A stretch of 64,000 nucleotides of DNA from Streptomyces sp. NBC_01497 (GTDB taxonomy: Bacteria > Actinomycetota > Actinomycetes > Streptomycetales > Streptomycetaceae). A program made the position numbers and the translations under genes. The stretch covers positions 7,130,001 through 7,194,000 of the forward strand of contig NZ_CP109427.1 in assembly GCF_036250695.1 (NCBI RefSeq), written 5' to 3'. Positions within the stretch are counted from its first letter, which is position 1. The number at the start of each line of letters is the position of its first letter. The notes below the pieces were generated by a model, which ran no database searches, was not told the origin of the DNA, and saw only the letters and a program-made list of their open reading frames with translations. This document shows positions 35,368-43,517 of this stretch, piece by piece.

Positions 35368-36165
35368 TCAGGGGGCAGTTGCCCGGTCGTCGGGGCCTCG
35401 CCGCTCCCCGGCGAGTTTGTACGTGAGCGGTACGTGCGTGTCGAAGCGGCGGACGAGCAGATGGTGGACGGAAGCGCCGAGCGCGGCGCCGAGGACGGGT
35501 GCGAGGAGGTAGACCCACAGGTCGGTGGTGTGCCCGGAGATCACGGCCGGGCCGAACTGGCGGACGGGATTGATCGCGCCTCCGCTGTACGGGCCGAGCG
35601 AGGCGACCACACCGGCGACGAACGCGCCCACGGCGTAGGGCACGTAGCGGGCGAATGCCGGGTGGGCCAGGGAGAATCCGATGACCAGCGTGAGAGCGAT
35701 GAGACAACCGGTCTCGGCCTGGAAGACCTCGTCGGGATGCCAGGAGGGCGAGGGCCGGATCACGCCGTAGGACACGACAGGCAGGCCCACTTCGGCCCCC
35801 CACACCGCCCGCGCCAGGGCGGCCCCGGCGACGGAACCGCCGAGCTGCGCGAGGACGTAGGGCGGGACGCTGCGCCCGGGGAAGACGTCCATCAGCCACA
35901 GGGCGGCGGTCACCGCGGGATTCATGTGTCCCCCGCTGCGGCGGCCCGGCGGGGAGAGGATCAGTGCGGTCAGGACCCCTCCGGCCAGCACTCCGACGAC
36001 GGCGATCGCCACGTGGATCCTGGCAATGAAGAGGGGTGAGGACGGATCCAGCACCCAGCGCACGACACTCACCCCCACGAACAGCAGGACGGTGGTGAGG
36101 ACGAACTCGTCGGCGGCCCGTGCCAGCGGGAGCGGCGCCGGGCGGTTCGGTGCCTTGTCGCTCAT
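35368..36165 (-). CDS. Aquaporin-family (MIP) channel
   Basis: This 265-residue membrane protein has six transmembrane helices and two half-helix signatures. The first is GHMNPAVTAAL (about residues 79-89), a normal NPA box. The second is GGAINPVRQFGPA (about 195-207), where NPA is replaced by NPV. The Arg expected shortly after the second box is present (R in VRQ). It probably conducts water or small uncharged solutes such as glycerol. The ATG at 36165 is preceded by a GTG codon that could also serve. The ordinary aquaporin length is 230-280. It appears monocistronic. Confidence 0.9.
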   Translation of the reverse strand: MSDKAPNRPAPLPLARAADEFVLTTVLLFVGVSVVRWVLDPSSPLFIARIHVAIAVVGVLAGGVLTALILSPPGRRSGGHMNPAVTAALWLMDVFPGRSVPPYVLAQLGGSVAGAALARAVWGAEVGLPVVSYGVIRPSPSWHPDEVFQAETGCLIALTLVIGFSLAHPAFARYVPYAVGAFVAGVVASLGPYSGGAINPVRQFGPAVISGHTTDLWVYLLAPVLGAALGASVHHLLVRRFDTHVPLTYKLAGERRGPDDRATAP

Positions 36166-36423
36166 CACGCTCTCCAGGAAGGGGCCTGCTCGGCACGGCC
36201 GTCCGCCCGTTCACGGCGGGGCGATCCGCGCCATTATGACCAGTTCGTGCCCTGAAGGGACGGCCCGGCGCCCCCTCGGTGAGTCGCCGCGTTCCTGCGG
36301 CGGTGCCCCGCACGGCATGGCCGACGTCTGCCGCCCGGCCGCGCCGCCGCCCTGCGCCCGGCGCCCGCGAGCTGACCGTGACCCCATGGACGCTGAGACC
36401 AGGCGGCCTGCCTGACCCGGGCG

Positions 36424-38565
36424 TCACACTGGTGCCGCGTGGCCCGTCCGGAGCAGCAGGAGCGCGATGTCGTCGCTCTTCTCCTGCGTCATCGTCGCCT
36501 CGGCGCCGCTGATGAGCCGGTCGCACAGGGCGCTCAACGGGCCCGGCGGCGCCTCACCGACGCGACGGGCGAGGTCGTCGATGGCGTCACCCAGGTCGGT
36601 ACCCGAGCGTTCGACGAGGCCGTCGGTGTAGAGCGCGAGGACACTGCCGGGCGCCAGCGGGATCTCGGTCGTGGGGAACGAGGCCTCGGGTTCCACGCCG
36701 AGGAGCAGCCCGGGCGGCACGTCCAGCACCTCCGCCCTGCCGTCCGGCCCGCGCAGGACCGGTGGCAGGTGACCCGCGCTCGCCAGCAGGGCCCTCCGGC
36801 GCCGGAGGTCCAGATGGGCGTAGAGACAACTGGCGAACAGTTCCGTGTTGAGGTCCTCCAGCAGGCGGTTGGTGCGCGCGAGGACTTCACCGGGCGGGGC
36901 GCCGACCTGGGCGTGGGTGTGCACGGCGGTTCGGACCTGTCCCATCAGGGCCGCCGCCTGGACGCTGTGCCCCTGCACGTCACCGACGACGGCGACGGCG
37001 ACGGCGTCGTCGAGCGCGATCAGGTCGTAGAAGTCGCCCCCCACATCCAGGGCGCTCATGGCGGGCCGGTAGCGGGCCGCCGTTTGCAGGCCGTCGATTC
37101 GCGGGAGACGGCTGGGCAGCAGGCCCTCCTGCAGGCCGCGGGCCGCCTGGGCATTGAGGTCGTACAGGCGTGCCCGCTCCAGTGCCTGCGCGATCAGCCC
37201 GGCCAGGGATACGAGTTCGGCACGCTCGTTGGGTACGAACGGCTGGGGGCGCTCGTAGCCGAGGACGCAGCAGCCGATCGTCCGGCCGGAAACGGTCAAC
37301 GGCAGGTACGCGAAGGCGGTGACACGCCCGTAGCGTTCGATGGCCGGTTCGGTGTCCGGCAGTCGGGAGGCGTCGGAATGGAACGAGGGGACCCCGCTCT
37401 CCACGGCGCGCACCCCCTCGACGGGGGAGGTCAGCAGGATGCCGTCGAAGAACTCGGCCATCTCCGCGGGGAATCCCTCGCAGGTCACGACCCGCAGCCG
37501 GCCGTCCTCCGCCGTGAGCAACGCGAACGCCTGGACCGCGAGGACGGGCATCATCTGCTCGGTGAGCGCGTTGTCGATCTCCTGCACGGTCTTGGCCTCG
37601 GCGAGCGCCGACGCCAGATGCAGCAGGTGGAACAGGGTTCCCGCATGGGCAGGGGTGTCGGAGGGCGAAGCCGTCACGCCCCGGGCACGGTCGGCGGGAA
37701 GGCCGGCCTGCTCCACCGAGAACGTGACCCCGAAGTCGTCGGCGTACAGGGTGAACGAGAGCCAGTGGCCGCTCGGATGGCGGACCCGCAAAGCGGAGGG
37801 GAGACGGCTGAAGACCGCCGCTAGGTAGGCGTTCTCGAAGGCCGGATCGTGCAGCCAGGGAATCACCTCGAAAGGATCGTGGTGCAGCAGTTCACCGCGA
37901 TCCCGGTCGAGGAGTTCCAACGCCCGGGCATTGATGAACGTCAGCCGCCCGTCCAGGTCGAGTTCGCACATGCCGCCGGGAAGACGGTCGGTGAGGCGGG
38001 CCCGGGGTTCGGCGCTTTCCGGTGGGGGATCGAGTGCGAGCGGGTCGGGCCGGGGGAGCACCGGGTCTCCCGCCTCCGCGGCCATCCGCAGCGCCTTCGC
38101 GGCGCGACGGCAGGCCGCGCCCACCTCGCGTTCCTCCGCGAGGGAGAGCTCCGGGGAGCGCGTGCCCGGCCACAGGAGCAGCAGGGCGCCCCAGGACACG
38201 CCCGCGTCGACCAGCGGTGCCACATACATGGCGACCCGGTACGGGAAGGACAGGGCGGTGCGGGGGAAGCGGCGCGCCAGTTCCTGCTGGCCGGACAGCC
38301 ACACCGGCCGGCCGGAGCGTACCGCCTGGGCCACGGGCACCTGCGCCACGCGCGCCACCCGGGACCAGGACCGGGCGAGCCGCGCGGGCACGCCCCGCAC
38401 GACGGTCATACGGACCAGCCGCTCCTCCGGGACGTCCAGGTACCCCGCCACGATGTGCGCGCCGGTCGAGCGGCCGACCCGGCCCACCTCCGCGTCGAGG
38501 ACGCGACGCGCGTCCTCCTGCGGCAGGTCGACCTGATCGTCGCGCACCGGCCCACTGCCTTCCAT
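36424..38565 (-). CDS. SpoIIE-type PP2C phosphatase with GAF-PAS-GAF sensors
   Basis: This 713-residue signalling protein has a first GAF-like domain (about residues 15-165) and a PAS domain (about 200-310, with MCELDLDGRLTFINARALEL). A second GAF follows (about 335-485, with FALLTAEDGRLRVVTCEG). The C-terminal SpoIIE/PP2C serine phosphatase domain covers about 500-710: DVGGDFYDLIALDD, VGDVQGHSVQAAALM, YTDGLVERSG and SDDIALLLLR. It probably dephosphorylates an anti-sigma antagonist in response to a ligand or redox signal. No kinase or STAS partner is in the window. The ATG at 38565 has only a weak ribosome-binding site; the frame is open further upstream, so the start is less certain than the rest. 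Confidence 0.9.
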   Translation of the reverse strand: MEGSGPVRDDQVDLPQEDARRVLDAEVGRVGRSTGAHIVAGYLDVPEERLVRMTVVRGVPARLARSWSRVARVAQVPVAQAVRSGRPVWLSGQQELARRFPRTALSFPYRVAMYVAPLVDAGVSWGALLLLWPGTRSPELSLAEEREVGAACRRAAKALRMAAEAGDPVLPRPDPLALDPPPESAEPRARLTDRLPGGMCELDLDGRLTFINARALELLDRDRGELLHHDPFEVIPWLHDPAFENAYLAAVFSRLPSALRVRHPSGHWLSFTLYADDFGVTFSVEQAGLPADRARGVTASPSDTPAHAGTLFHLLHLASALAEAKTVQEIDNALTEQMMPVLAVQAFALLTAEDGRLRVVTCEGFPAEMAEFFDGILLTSPVEGVRAVESGVPSFHSDASRLPDTEPAIERYGRVTAFAYLPLTVSGRTIGCCVLGYERPQPFVPNERAELVSLAGLIAQALERARLYDLNAQAARGLQEGLLPSRLPRIDGLQTAARYRPAMSALDVGGDFYDLIALDDAVAVAVVGDVQGHSVQAAALMGQVRTAVHTHAQVGAPPGEVLARTNRLLEDLNTELFASCLYAHLDLRRRRALLASAGHLPPVLRGPDGRAEVLDVPPGLLLGVEPEASFPTTEIPLAPGSVLALYTDGLVERSGTDLGDAIDDLARRVGEAPPGPLSALCDRLISGAEATMTQEKSDDIALLLLRTGHAAPV

Positions 38566-38962
38566 CGCGGGAACGTCTCGCCCACCCGCCCGCCCGCCGC
38601 AACCGGCTTCTCGCCCGGACGTGCCCGGCTCGGCGTGAGCGAACGACCACAAGGCGAAGTGAACGGCGCGCGCCCGGTGACCGGGGGACCGTTCCGCCTC
38701 CTTTTCGAGGATGCCACGTGGCTCCCCGCGGCGCAGGCCGCCCCGGGTCGTCGGGCGCCGGGAGCGCCGTCCGCGGCGGGAACGCCCCGCGGCACCCGTC
38801 CCGTCCTCGCTCGCGAACGCCGACTCGGTGCCAACGGTCGGGTACAGCACGTGACGATCGACGGCCGGTGCCACCCGGGCGGCTCGGTGCGGGACGGCCG
38901 CCGGGCGACGGCGCCGCCGGGGCCCTGACGCGTGTACGCCGGGTCCCGCGCGGCGCGCACGG
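38566..38962. other. Intergenic region before the phosphatase gene
   Basis: About 400 bp lie between two genes on the minus strand. The open frame continues through it, but the composition is Arg/Gly-rich and I see no domain. It must hold the phosphatase promoter; no clear boxes were found. Confidence 0.35.
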
Positions 38963-39850
38963 CTACGCAGGGGGCCCCTCGGCCGGTTCCGTACGGTAGA
39001 TGTCGGCCGCGTCGGGCACCGTGGACACACCCAGTTCCGCCGCGACGGCGCGCACCGCGGCGGCCGCGACGGACGGATCGTGGCGGCCGTCGGTGGTGAA
39101 GTACGGCGCGACGTAGCGCTCGTAGTGCCGACGGGCCTCCGCCTCGGTGAGGCTCGGGATGAGCTCGCGCACGTACCGGGCCGCGAGGTCCGGCTCGTCG
39201 TGGAGCGTGCTCAAGGCGTGGCGGTTGGCCCGTACGACGGCCAGTACCGCAGGATCGTCCGGCGCGACGTAGGTGGGATCCACCGCGACGCCCACCGTCG
39301 GGACGCTGAAGTGGTCCCCGACGAAGGCCAGTACCCGCAGGCCGTTCTCCTCGGCCGTGACCTCGGGCGCCAGAGTGCTGCCGACGAACGCGGCGTCCAG
39401 CGAGCCGTCCGCGAGGAGGCGCAGGTGGCGGCCGTAGTCCCCGGGCGTCATGACGACCGGCTCGATGTCGTGGTCCGGGTCGAGTCCGTGCTTGCGCAGC
39501 ACGATGCGGGAGAAGCACCCGGGCGCGGTCCCCGCCCCGTGCAGGGCGACACGGCGGCCCTTGAGCTCCTCGACCGACGTGAAGGAATCGCGGGCCAGCA
39601 GCCAGAACATCGGCCGATGGGTGTTGACGGACAGAACCGTCCACGGGATGCCGTCGGTCACCCGCGAGAGCACCGCGCGGCCCAGGCCGATCGTCGCGGT
39701 CCGCCGGACCCGTTCGGTCTCCCAGGCGCATCCGTCGCGCAGGGCGACGTGGACCCCCTCCTGCTCGTAGTAGTTCTGCTGGTCGGCGACGTAGGCGACC
39801 AGTTCCTCGTGGATTCCAAGACCGACATGGGTCAGGTCGATGGTGTGCAC
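38963..39850 (-). CDS. NMT1/THI5-like substrate-binding protein without signal peptide
   Basis: This 295-residue protein of the periplasmic-binding type II fold resembles NMT1/THI5 and the aromatic decarboxylase-like group. It starts HTIDLTHVGLGIHEELVAYV and has WFLLAR-like and APGCFSRIVLRKHGLD stretches and a Gly-Asp-Tyr-Gly motif in the middle. Unlike true ABC binding proteins it has no signal peptide or lipobox, so it is probably cytoplasmic and enzymatic or sensory. The GTG at 39850 has AAGGAG upstream. It is the last gene of a TetR-SDR-NMT1 cluster, 25 nt after the SDR stop. The function is unknown; a role in catabolism of an aromatic or heterocyclic compound is possible. Confidence 0.75.
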   Translation of the reverse strand: MHTIDLTHVGLGIHEELVAYVADQQNYYEQEGVHVALRDGCAWETERVRRTATIGLGRAVLSRVTDGIPWTVLSVNTHRPMFWLLARDSFTSVEELKGRRVALHGAGTAPGCFSRIVLRKHGLDPDHDIEPVVMTPGDYGRHLRLLADGSLDAAFVGSTLAPEVTAEENGLRVLAFVGDHFSVPTVGVAVDPTYVAPDDPAVLAVVRANRHALSTLHDEPDLAARYVRELIPSLTEAEARRHYERYVAPYFTTDGRHDPSVAAAAVRAVAAELGVSTVPDAADIYRTEPAEGPPA

Positions 39851-39875
39851 TGCGAGAGCTCCTTGTCCGGACGCG

Positions 39876-40637
39876 TCAGTCCATGGCCATTCCGCCGTTG
39901 ACCGGCGCGATCGTGCCCGTGATGAATGCGCTGTCGTCACCCGCGTAGAAGGCGACGGCCCGGGCCACGTCGTCGGGTGAGGCCATGCGGCCCAGCACGG
40001 TCTGCGCCGCCTGGCGCTGCTTGTGTTCCTGGCCGAAGACGTCGGCGAGGCTGGTCTCGTCCACCGGTCCCGGGGAGACCACGTTGGCGGTGATCCCGCG
40101 AGGCCCCATCTCCTGGGCGACGTAGCGGGCGAACTGGTTCAGGGCCGCTTTGGAGGTGCCGAGCGCGATCATGCGCTCACGCGGCTGCCGGCTCAGTCCG
40201 GTCCCCAGGTAGACGATCCGTCCGTAGCCGCGCGCGGTCATGCCGGGGATGACGGCCTTCGTCACGAGGAAGGCGGATCGCATCTCCTCTTCGAGCTTGC
40301 CGCCGAGCTCCTCCCACGACATCTCGTCGAACGACTTGATGGCGTACGGGATCAGGGCGTTGTGGACCAGCACCTCCACCTCTCCCATGGTGGTCCTGAC
40401 CTGCTCGACCATGGCGGACACGGCGGACTCGTCGCGCACGTCGGCCTGGACGGCGATCGCGTGGCCGCCGGCGGACTTGATGGACGCGACCACGGCGTCC
40501 GCCTCGTCGCTGCTGCTGCGGTAGTTGACGACGACGCGCATGCCCCGGGACGCCAGCAGCCGGGCGACAGCCGCGCCGATGCCCCTGCTCGCGCCCGTGA
40601 TGATGGCGAGCCTGCCGCTCTGCTGACCGTCCGTCAT
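39876..40637 (-). CDS. FabG-like SDR lacking the usual catalytic Ser and Tyr
   Basis: This 253-residue SDR protein has a normal cofactor motif, AIITGASRGIGAAVARLLAS (about residues 11-30), and VHNALIP where NNAG is expected. In the active-site block (YLGTGLSRQPRERMIALGTS, then KAAL) the lysine is present. The position four before it is Leu instead of Tyr, and the position 13 before that is Thr in place of Ser. The rest of the fold, including ITANVVSPGPVDETSL, looks intact. It may bind cofactor without classical chemistry, or use another base. A homologous family with the same change may exist. It is coupled to the TetR gene by ATGA. Confidence 0.85.
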   Translation of the reverse strand: MTDGQQSGRLAIITGASRGIGAAVARLLASRGMRVVVNYRSSSDEADAVVASIKSAGGHAIAVQADVRDESAVSAMVEQVRTTMGEVEVLVHNALIPYAIKSFDEMSWEELGGKLEEEMRSAFLVTKAVIPGMTARGYGRIVYLGTGLSRQPRERMIALGTSKAALNQFARYVAQEMGPRGITANVVSPGPVDETSLADVFGQEHKQRQAAQTVLGRMASPDDVARAVAFYAGDDSAFITGTIAPVNGGMAMD

Positions 40638-41311
40638 GCCGACCTCCGGGGAGTGGTGGATGTGTCCGGTGTGGACGACCTGCCACCCGGTCTGGAGGTC
40701 CCGCCGTCGGGGACCAGCGCCCCGCGCAGCACCACGTCGACGGTCTCGCGCAGGAGGTCGGCCGCGCTCCGGCCGAGTGACTGCGGCAGCTGCGAGGTGA
40801 GGAGTTGCTCCAGGGCGCCGCGCGTGATGACACTGAGCAGTTCGGGCGGTGTGCTGAGCACACCGAGCCGGTGGCCGGTGCGGAAGAGCTCGTCGATCCG
40901 CCGGTACACCACCGCTTCGACGCGTTGCTCCACATACGGGCTGAGCATCGGATCGCCGCGCCCCCAGAGCAGTTGGGGGGCGCCGATCCGCGACAGCTCA
41001 CTCCCCGCCGCGATCAGGAATTCCTCGACCTGGTGCTCGAACGGCTTGCCTTCGGAGGATGCGACGGCCTCGGCGAGAGCCTTCTCGATCCGGGCGAACT
41101 GCCGGTCCAGCACGGCCGCGAGAACACTGCGTTTCCCTGGGAAGTGCCGGTAGATGGTCTTTTTGCTGATATGGAGTTGGTGTGCGATGTCGTCCATGCT
41201 GGTGCGGCTGAAGCCGGTGGTGAAGAAGAGCCGCTCGGCGGCGTCCAGGACCAACTCGGTCACATCCGGGTTGACCAGCTTGGAAACTTCGGAACCTGTT
41301 TGGGTTTCCAC
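40634..41311 (-). CDS. TetR-family regulator heading an SDR operon
   Basis: This 225-residue regulator has its helix-turn-helix at about residues 20-66 (LVLDAAERLFFTTGFSRTSM, then ISKKTIYRHFPGKRSVLAAV). The C-terminal region is of the TetR_C type with many Leu and a Ser/Thr/Pro-rich tail. The GTG at 41311 lies just before a palindrome (41313-41327) that should be its own operator. Its stop overlaps the SDR start by ATGA, so it sits in the operon it probably controls. The inducer is unknown. Confidence 0.88.
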   Translation of the reverse strand: METQTGSEVSKLVNPDVTELVLDAAERLFFTTGFSRTSMDDIAHQLHISKKTIYRHFPGKRSVLAAVLDRQFARIEKALAEAVASSEGKPFEHQVEEFLIAAGSELSRIGAPQLLWGRGDPMLSPYVEQRVEAVVYRRIDELFRTGHRLGVLSTPPELLSVITRGALEQLLTSQLPQSLGRSAADLLRETVDVVLRGALVPDGGTSRPGGRSSTPDTSTTPRRSA

Positions 41312-41312
41312 G

Positions 41313-41327
41313 GTGTAGACCGTACAC
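41313..41327. promoter_or_regulatory. Likely autoregulatory TetR operator
   Basis: GTGTAGACCGTACAC is an inverted repeat with 5-bp perfect arms (GTGTA and TACAC) and a 5-nt spacer. It directly abuts the GTG start of the TetR gene on the minus strand. The region beyond it, 41328-41791, holds only GC-rich sequence in which no gene is supported. Confidence 0.65.
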
Positions 41328-41791
41328 GCCGCGACGCGGGGATGTCACTGGTTCCGGCCACGCCAGGAAGACGCGCCCGCCCGTGCCCGCCGGTCCGGTG
41401 CTCGCCCCGGACCCACGGAAGGCCGCTCCGGGGAGGAGGGTTGGGGGTCATGCCCGAACAGGCCGGTGGGGGCGCGTGCTCGAACGGGCCCTTGGGAGCG
41501 GCGGCTTGAACGCGCCGGGCCGGCGGGTGCGAGGGCTGTCCGTGGTGGGGCGGACGAGCCGCGGGCCGTGTTCACGAAGGGGCGGTCGCGGGGCGAGTCC
41601 TGTGGCGGCCTCTCGCGGCTCGGCGGAAAGGTGCGATGGTGACGGAGAAGCGGCAGGTCGGGGGCGCCCTGTGGGGGCGCGCCCTGCGGGAGGGCGTGCA
41701 GGGCGGGGCTTTGTGGCTGCCGAGCCCGGTCCCGGGCTTCGCCGTCAGGGACCGGTCGTGACCGGCGCTGTGCTACGCGGGGCCTGCGGGG

Positions 41792-42379
41792 TCAGGGGTG
41801 GTGCAACGCCTGCGAGAGCGCGCTCACGCTGATGTCGATGATCGTGTGGAGCTGCTTGTCACTCGCCCCGGCCCTGCTCATCACGGCGAGCGACTGGTTG
41901 ACCGCCGCGATGTGCACGGCGAAGTCCTCGGCGTCGCCTCCCGTCAACTTCGAGGCGGTCAGGGCGGTCCGCAGCCGAGCACGCTGGAGGCCCAGGGCTT
42001 CGACCGCGCGCGCGGCGATGCCGGGGCTCAGGGTCGGTATCACCATCGCGGTCTGGGCGATCAGGCATCCGTCCGGCAGGCCGGGGTCGGCGATGCGCTT
42101 CAGTGTGACGTCGAAGAACGCCCGCACCGCCCGCAGCGGGTCTTCGGAGGCGCCGGAAAGGGCCTGTTCGTACCGGTCTCCGTACCGGGTGGTGTAGCGG
42201 TCCAGGCAGCGCAGATAGAGCGCGTCCTTGTCGCCCAGTGAGGAGTAGATGGAGCTGCGGTTCAGCCCCGTCGCCCTGGAGAGGTCGTCGAGGGAGGTGC
42301 CGGCGTACCCGGCCCGCCAGAACTGGACCATCGCCGCCTCCAGCGCGTCGTCCACGTCGAACTGCTTCTTCCCGGCCAT
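41792..42379 (-). CDS. TetR-family regulator divergent from an alpha/beta hydrolase
   Basis: This 195-residue repressor starts MAGKKQFDVDDALEAAMVQF. Its helix-turn-helix covers about residues 10-52, with TSLDDLSRATGLNRSSIYSSLGDKDALYLR (split across helices 2 and 3). The C-terminal domain resembles the TetR_C_16 type. It is divergent from the hydrolase gene, with a perfect 24-bp inverted repeat between them, so it probably represses that gene and itself. The GTP-free, small-ligand-binding mode is family knowledge. The ligand is unknown. Confidence 0.88.
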   Translation of the reverse strand: MAGKKQFDVDDALEAAMVQFWRAGYAGTSLDDLSRATGLNRSSIYSSLGDKDALYLRCLDRYTTRYGDRYEQALSGASEDPLRAVRAFFDVTLKRIADPGLPDGCLIAQTAMVIPTLSPGIAARAVEALGLQRARLRTALTASKLTGGDAEDFAVHIAAVNQSLAVMSRAGASDKQLHTIIDISVSALSQALHHP

Positions 42380-42441
42380 CGCGCGTGCACCTCGTTGGTG
42401 AGTCTGAGTCTGAGCCGAGCCGTCGCGGCCCGGCCCAGCAT

Positions 42442-42465
42442 ATCTTGAACTGAATGGTTCAAGAT
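42442..42465. promoter_or_regulatory. Perfect TetR operator between regulator and hydrolase
   Basis: ATCTTGAAC (42442-42450) and GTTCAAGAT (42457-42465) are perfect 9-bp inverted arms with the spacer TGAATG. TTGAAC inside the left arm could be a -35 box for the hydrolase gene. Bound TetR would then cover the promoter. An ATG at 42464 lies in the operator and is unlikely to be the hydrolase start. Confidence 0.85.
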
Positions 42466-42481
42466 GCGTTACGCTCCCGGC

Positions 42482-43426
42482 ATGACAGATGCCGCGGCCG
42501 TCGCGAACCGCTCCTTTGGCCAGAACCCGGTCCCCGGGCTGCCCCTGCACGACCTCACTGGCTTCACCCACCACTGGGTCGAGGCGGAAGGCATCCGGCT
42601 TCACGCCGTGGAAGGCGGGCGGCCGAGCGGCCCCGCCGTCGTCCTGCTCGCCGGATTCCCGCAGACGTGGTGGGCTTGGCGCGCGGTGATGCCGGGCCTC
42701 GCCGAGCGATTCCACGTGATCGCGGTCGACCTGCCAGGACAAGGCCACTCCGAGCGCCCTCGGGACGGGTACGACACGCACACCGTCGCGTCCCGCGTCC
42801 AGGCCGCGTTGACCGCCCTCAACGTGCCGAAGTACTGGCTCATCGGCCACGACATCGGAGCCTGGGTCGCCTTCTCGCTGGCTCTGAGGTACGAAGAGCG
42901 CCTGCACGGCGTCGCCCTGCTCGACGCCGGCATTCCGGGCATCAGCCTCCCGGACGCCGTCCCCACGGATCCCGACCGGGCCTGGAAGACCTGGCACTTC
43001 GCGTTCCACCTGGTGCCCGAGCTTCCCGAGACCCTGCTCGCCGGCCGCGAGCGCGACTACGTCGGGTGGTTCCTGAAGGCCAAAGCGCTGGCCCCGAACA
43101 CGTTCGACAGCGCCGAGATCGACCATTACGCCGCCGCCGTCGCCGCGGAGGGCGGGCTTCGGGCGTCCCTCGCCTACTATCGCGACGCCGCCCAATCAGC
43201 GCGCGGGAACCATGACGCCCTGGCCCGAGCGCACCTGAGCGTCCCGGTCCTCGGAATCTCCAGCTCCCACGGCTCGATCCCCGACATGGCCGCTTCCCTC
43301 AGCCCCTGGGCGGACACCGTGAGCGGTGCTGTCATCCCGGGAGCGGGACACTTCATTCCTGACGAGCAGCCCGACGCGGTGGCGGACGCGTTGACCGCGT
43401 TCATCGATCGCGAGCGTGTCCGGTAG
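42482..43426 (+). CDS. Alpha/beta hydrolase (epoxide hydrolase/dehalogenase-like)
   Basis: This 314-residue hydrolase has a nucleophile elbow GHDIGAWVAF (about residues 125-134) with Asp, as in epoxide hydrolases and haloalkane/haloacetate dehalogenases, and not Ser. The oxyanion region is LLAGFPQTWWAW, VDLPGQGHSERP follows, and the catalytic His is in IPGAGHFIPDEQPD. The start ATG at 42482 is preferred to the ATG at 42464, which lies in the operator. There is no clear ribosome-binding site. Under TetR control, it probably detoxifies a xenobiotic epoxide or halide; the substrate is not known. Confidence 0.88.
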   Translation: MTDAAAVANRSFGQNPVPGLPLHDLTGFTHHWVEAEGIRLHAVEGGRPSGPAVVLLAGFPQTWWAWRAVMPGLAERFHVIAVDLPGQGHSERPRDGYDTHTVASRVQAALTALNVPKYWLIGHDIGAWVAFSLALRYEERLHGVALLDAGIPGISLPDAVPTDPDRAWKTWHFAFHLVPELPETLLAGRERDYVGWFLKAKALAPNTFDSAEIDHYAAAVAAEGGLRASLAYYRDAAQSARGNHDALARAHLSVPVLGISSSHGSIPDMAASLSPWADTVSGAVIPGAGHFIPDEQPDAVADALTAFIDRERVR

Positions 43427-43517
43427 TACGGACGTCAACGGCCTGCGGGGCGGGGAGCCAGGGGGCGAGGGACGCCCGGAGTGCTCCGCCCGCGGCTGAC
43501 GATTCCTCGTGCCAAGG

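Noticed and set aside
41383..41832. 149-codon plus-strand frame between two TetR genes
   Set aside because: Low-complexity Gly/Arg-rich translation, no ribosome-binding site, and its end overlaps a well-supported TetR gene.
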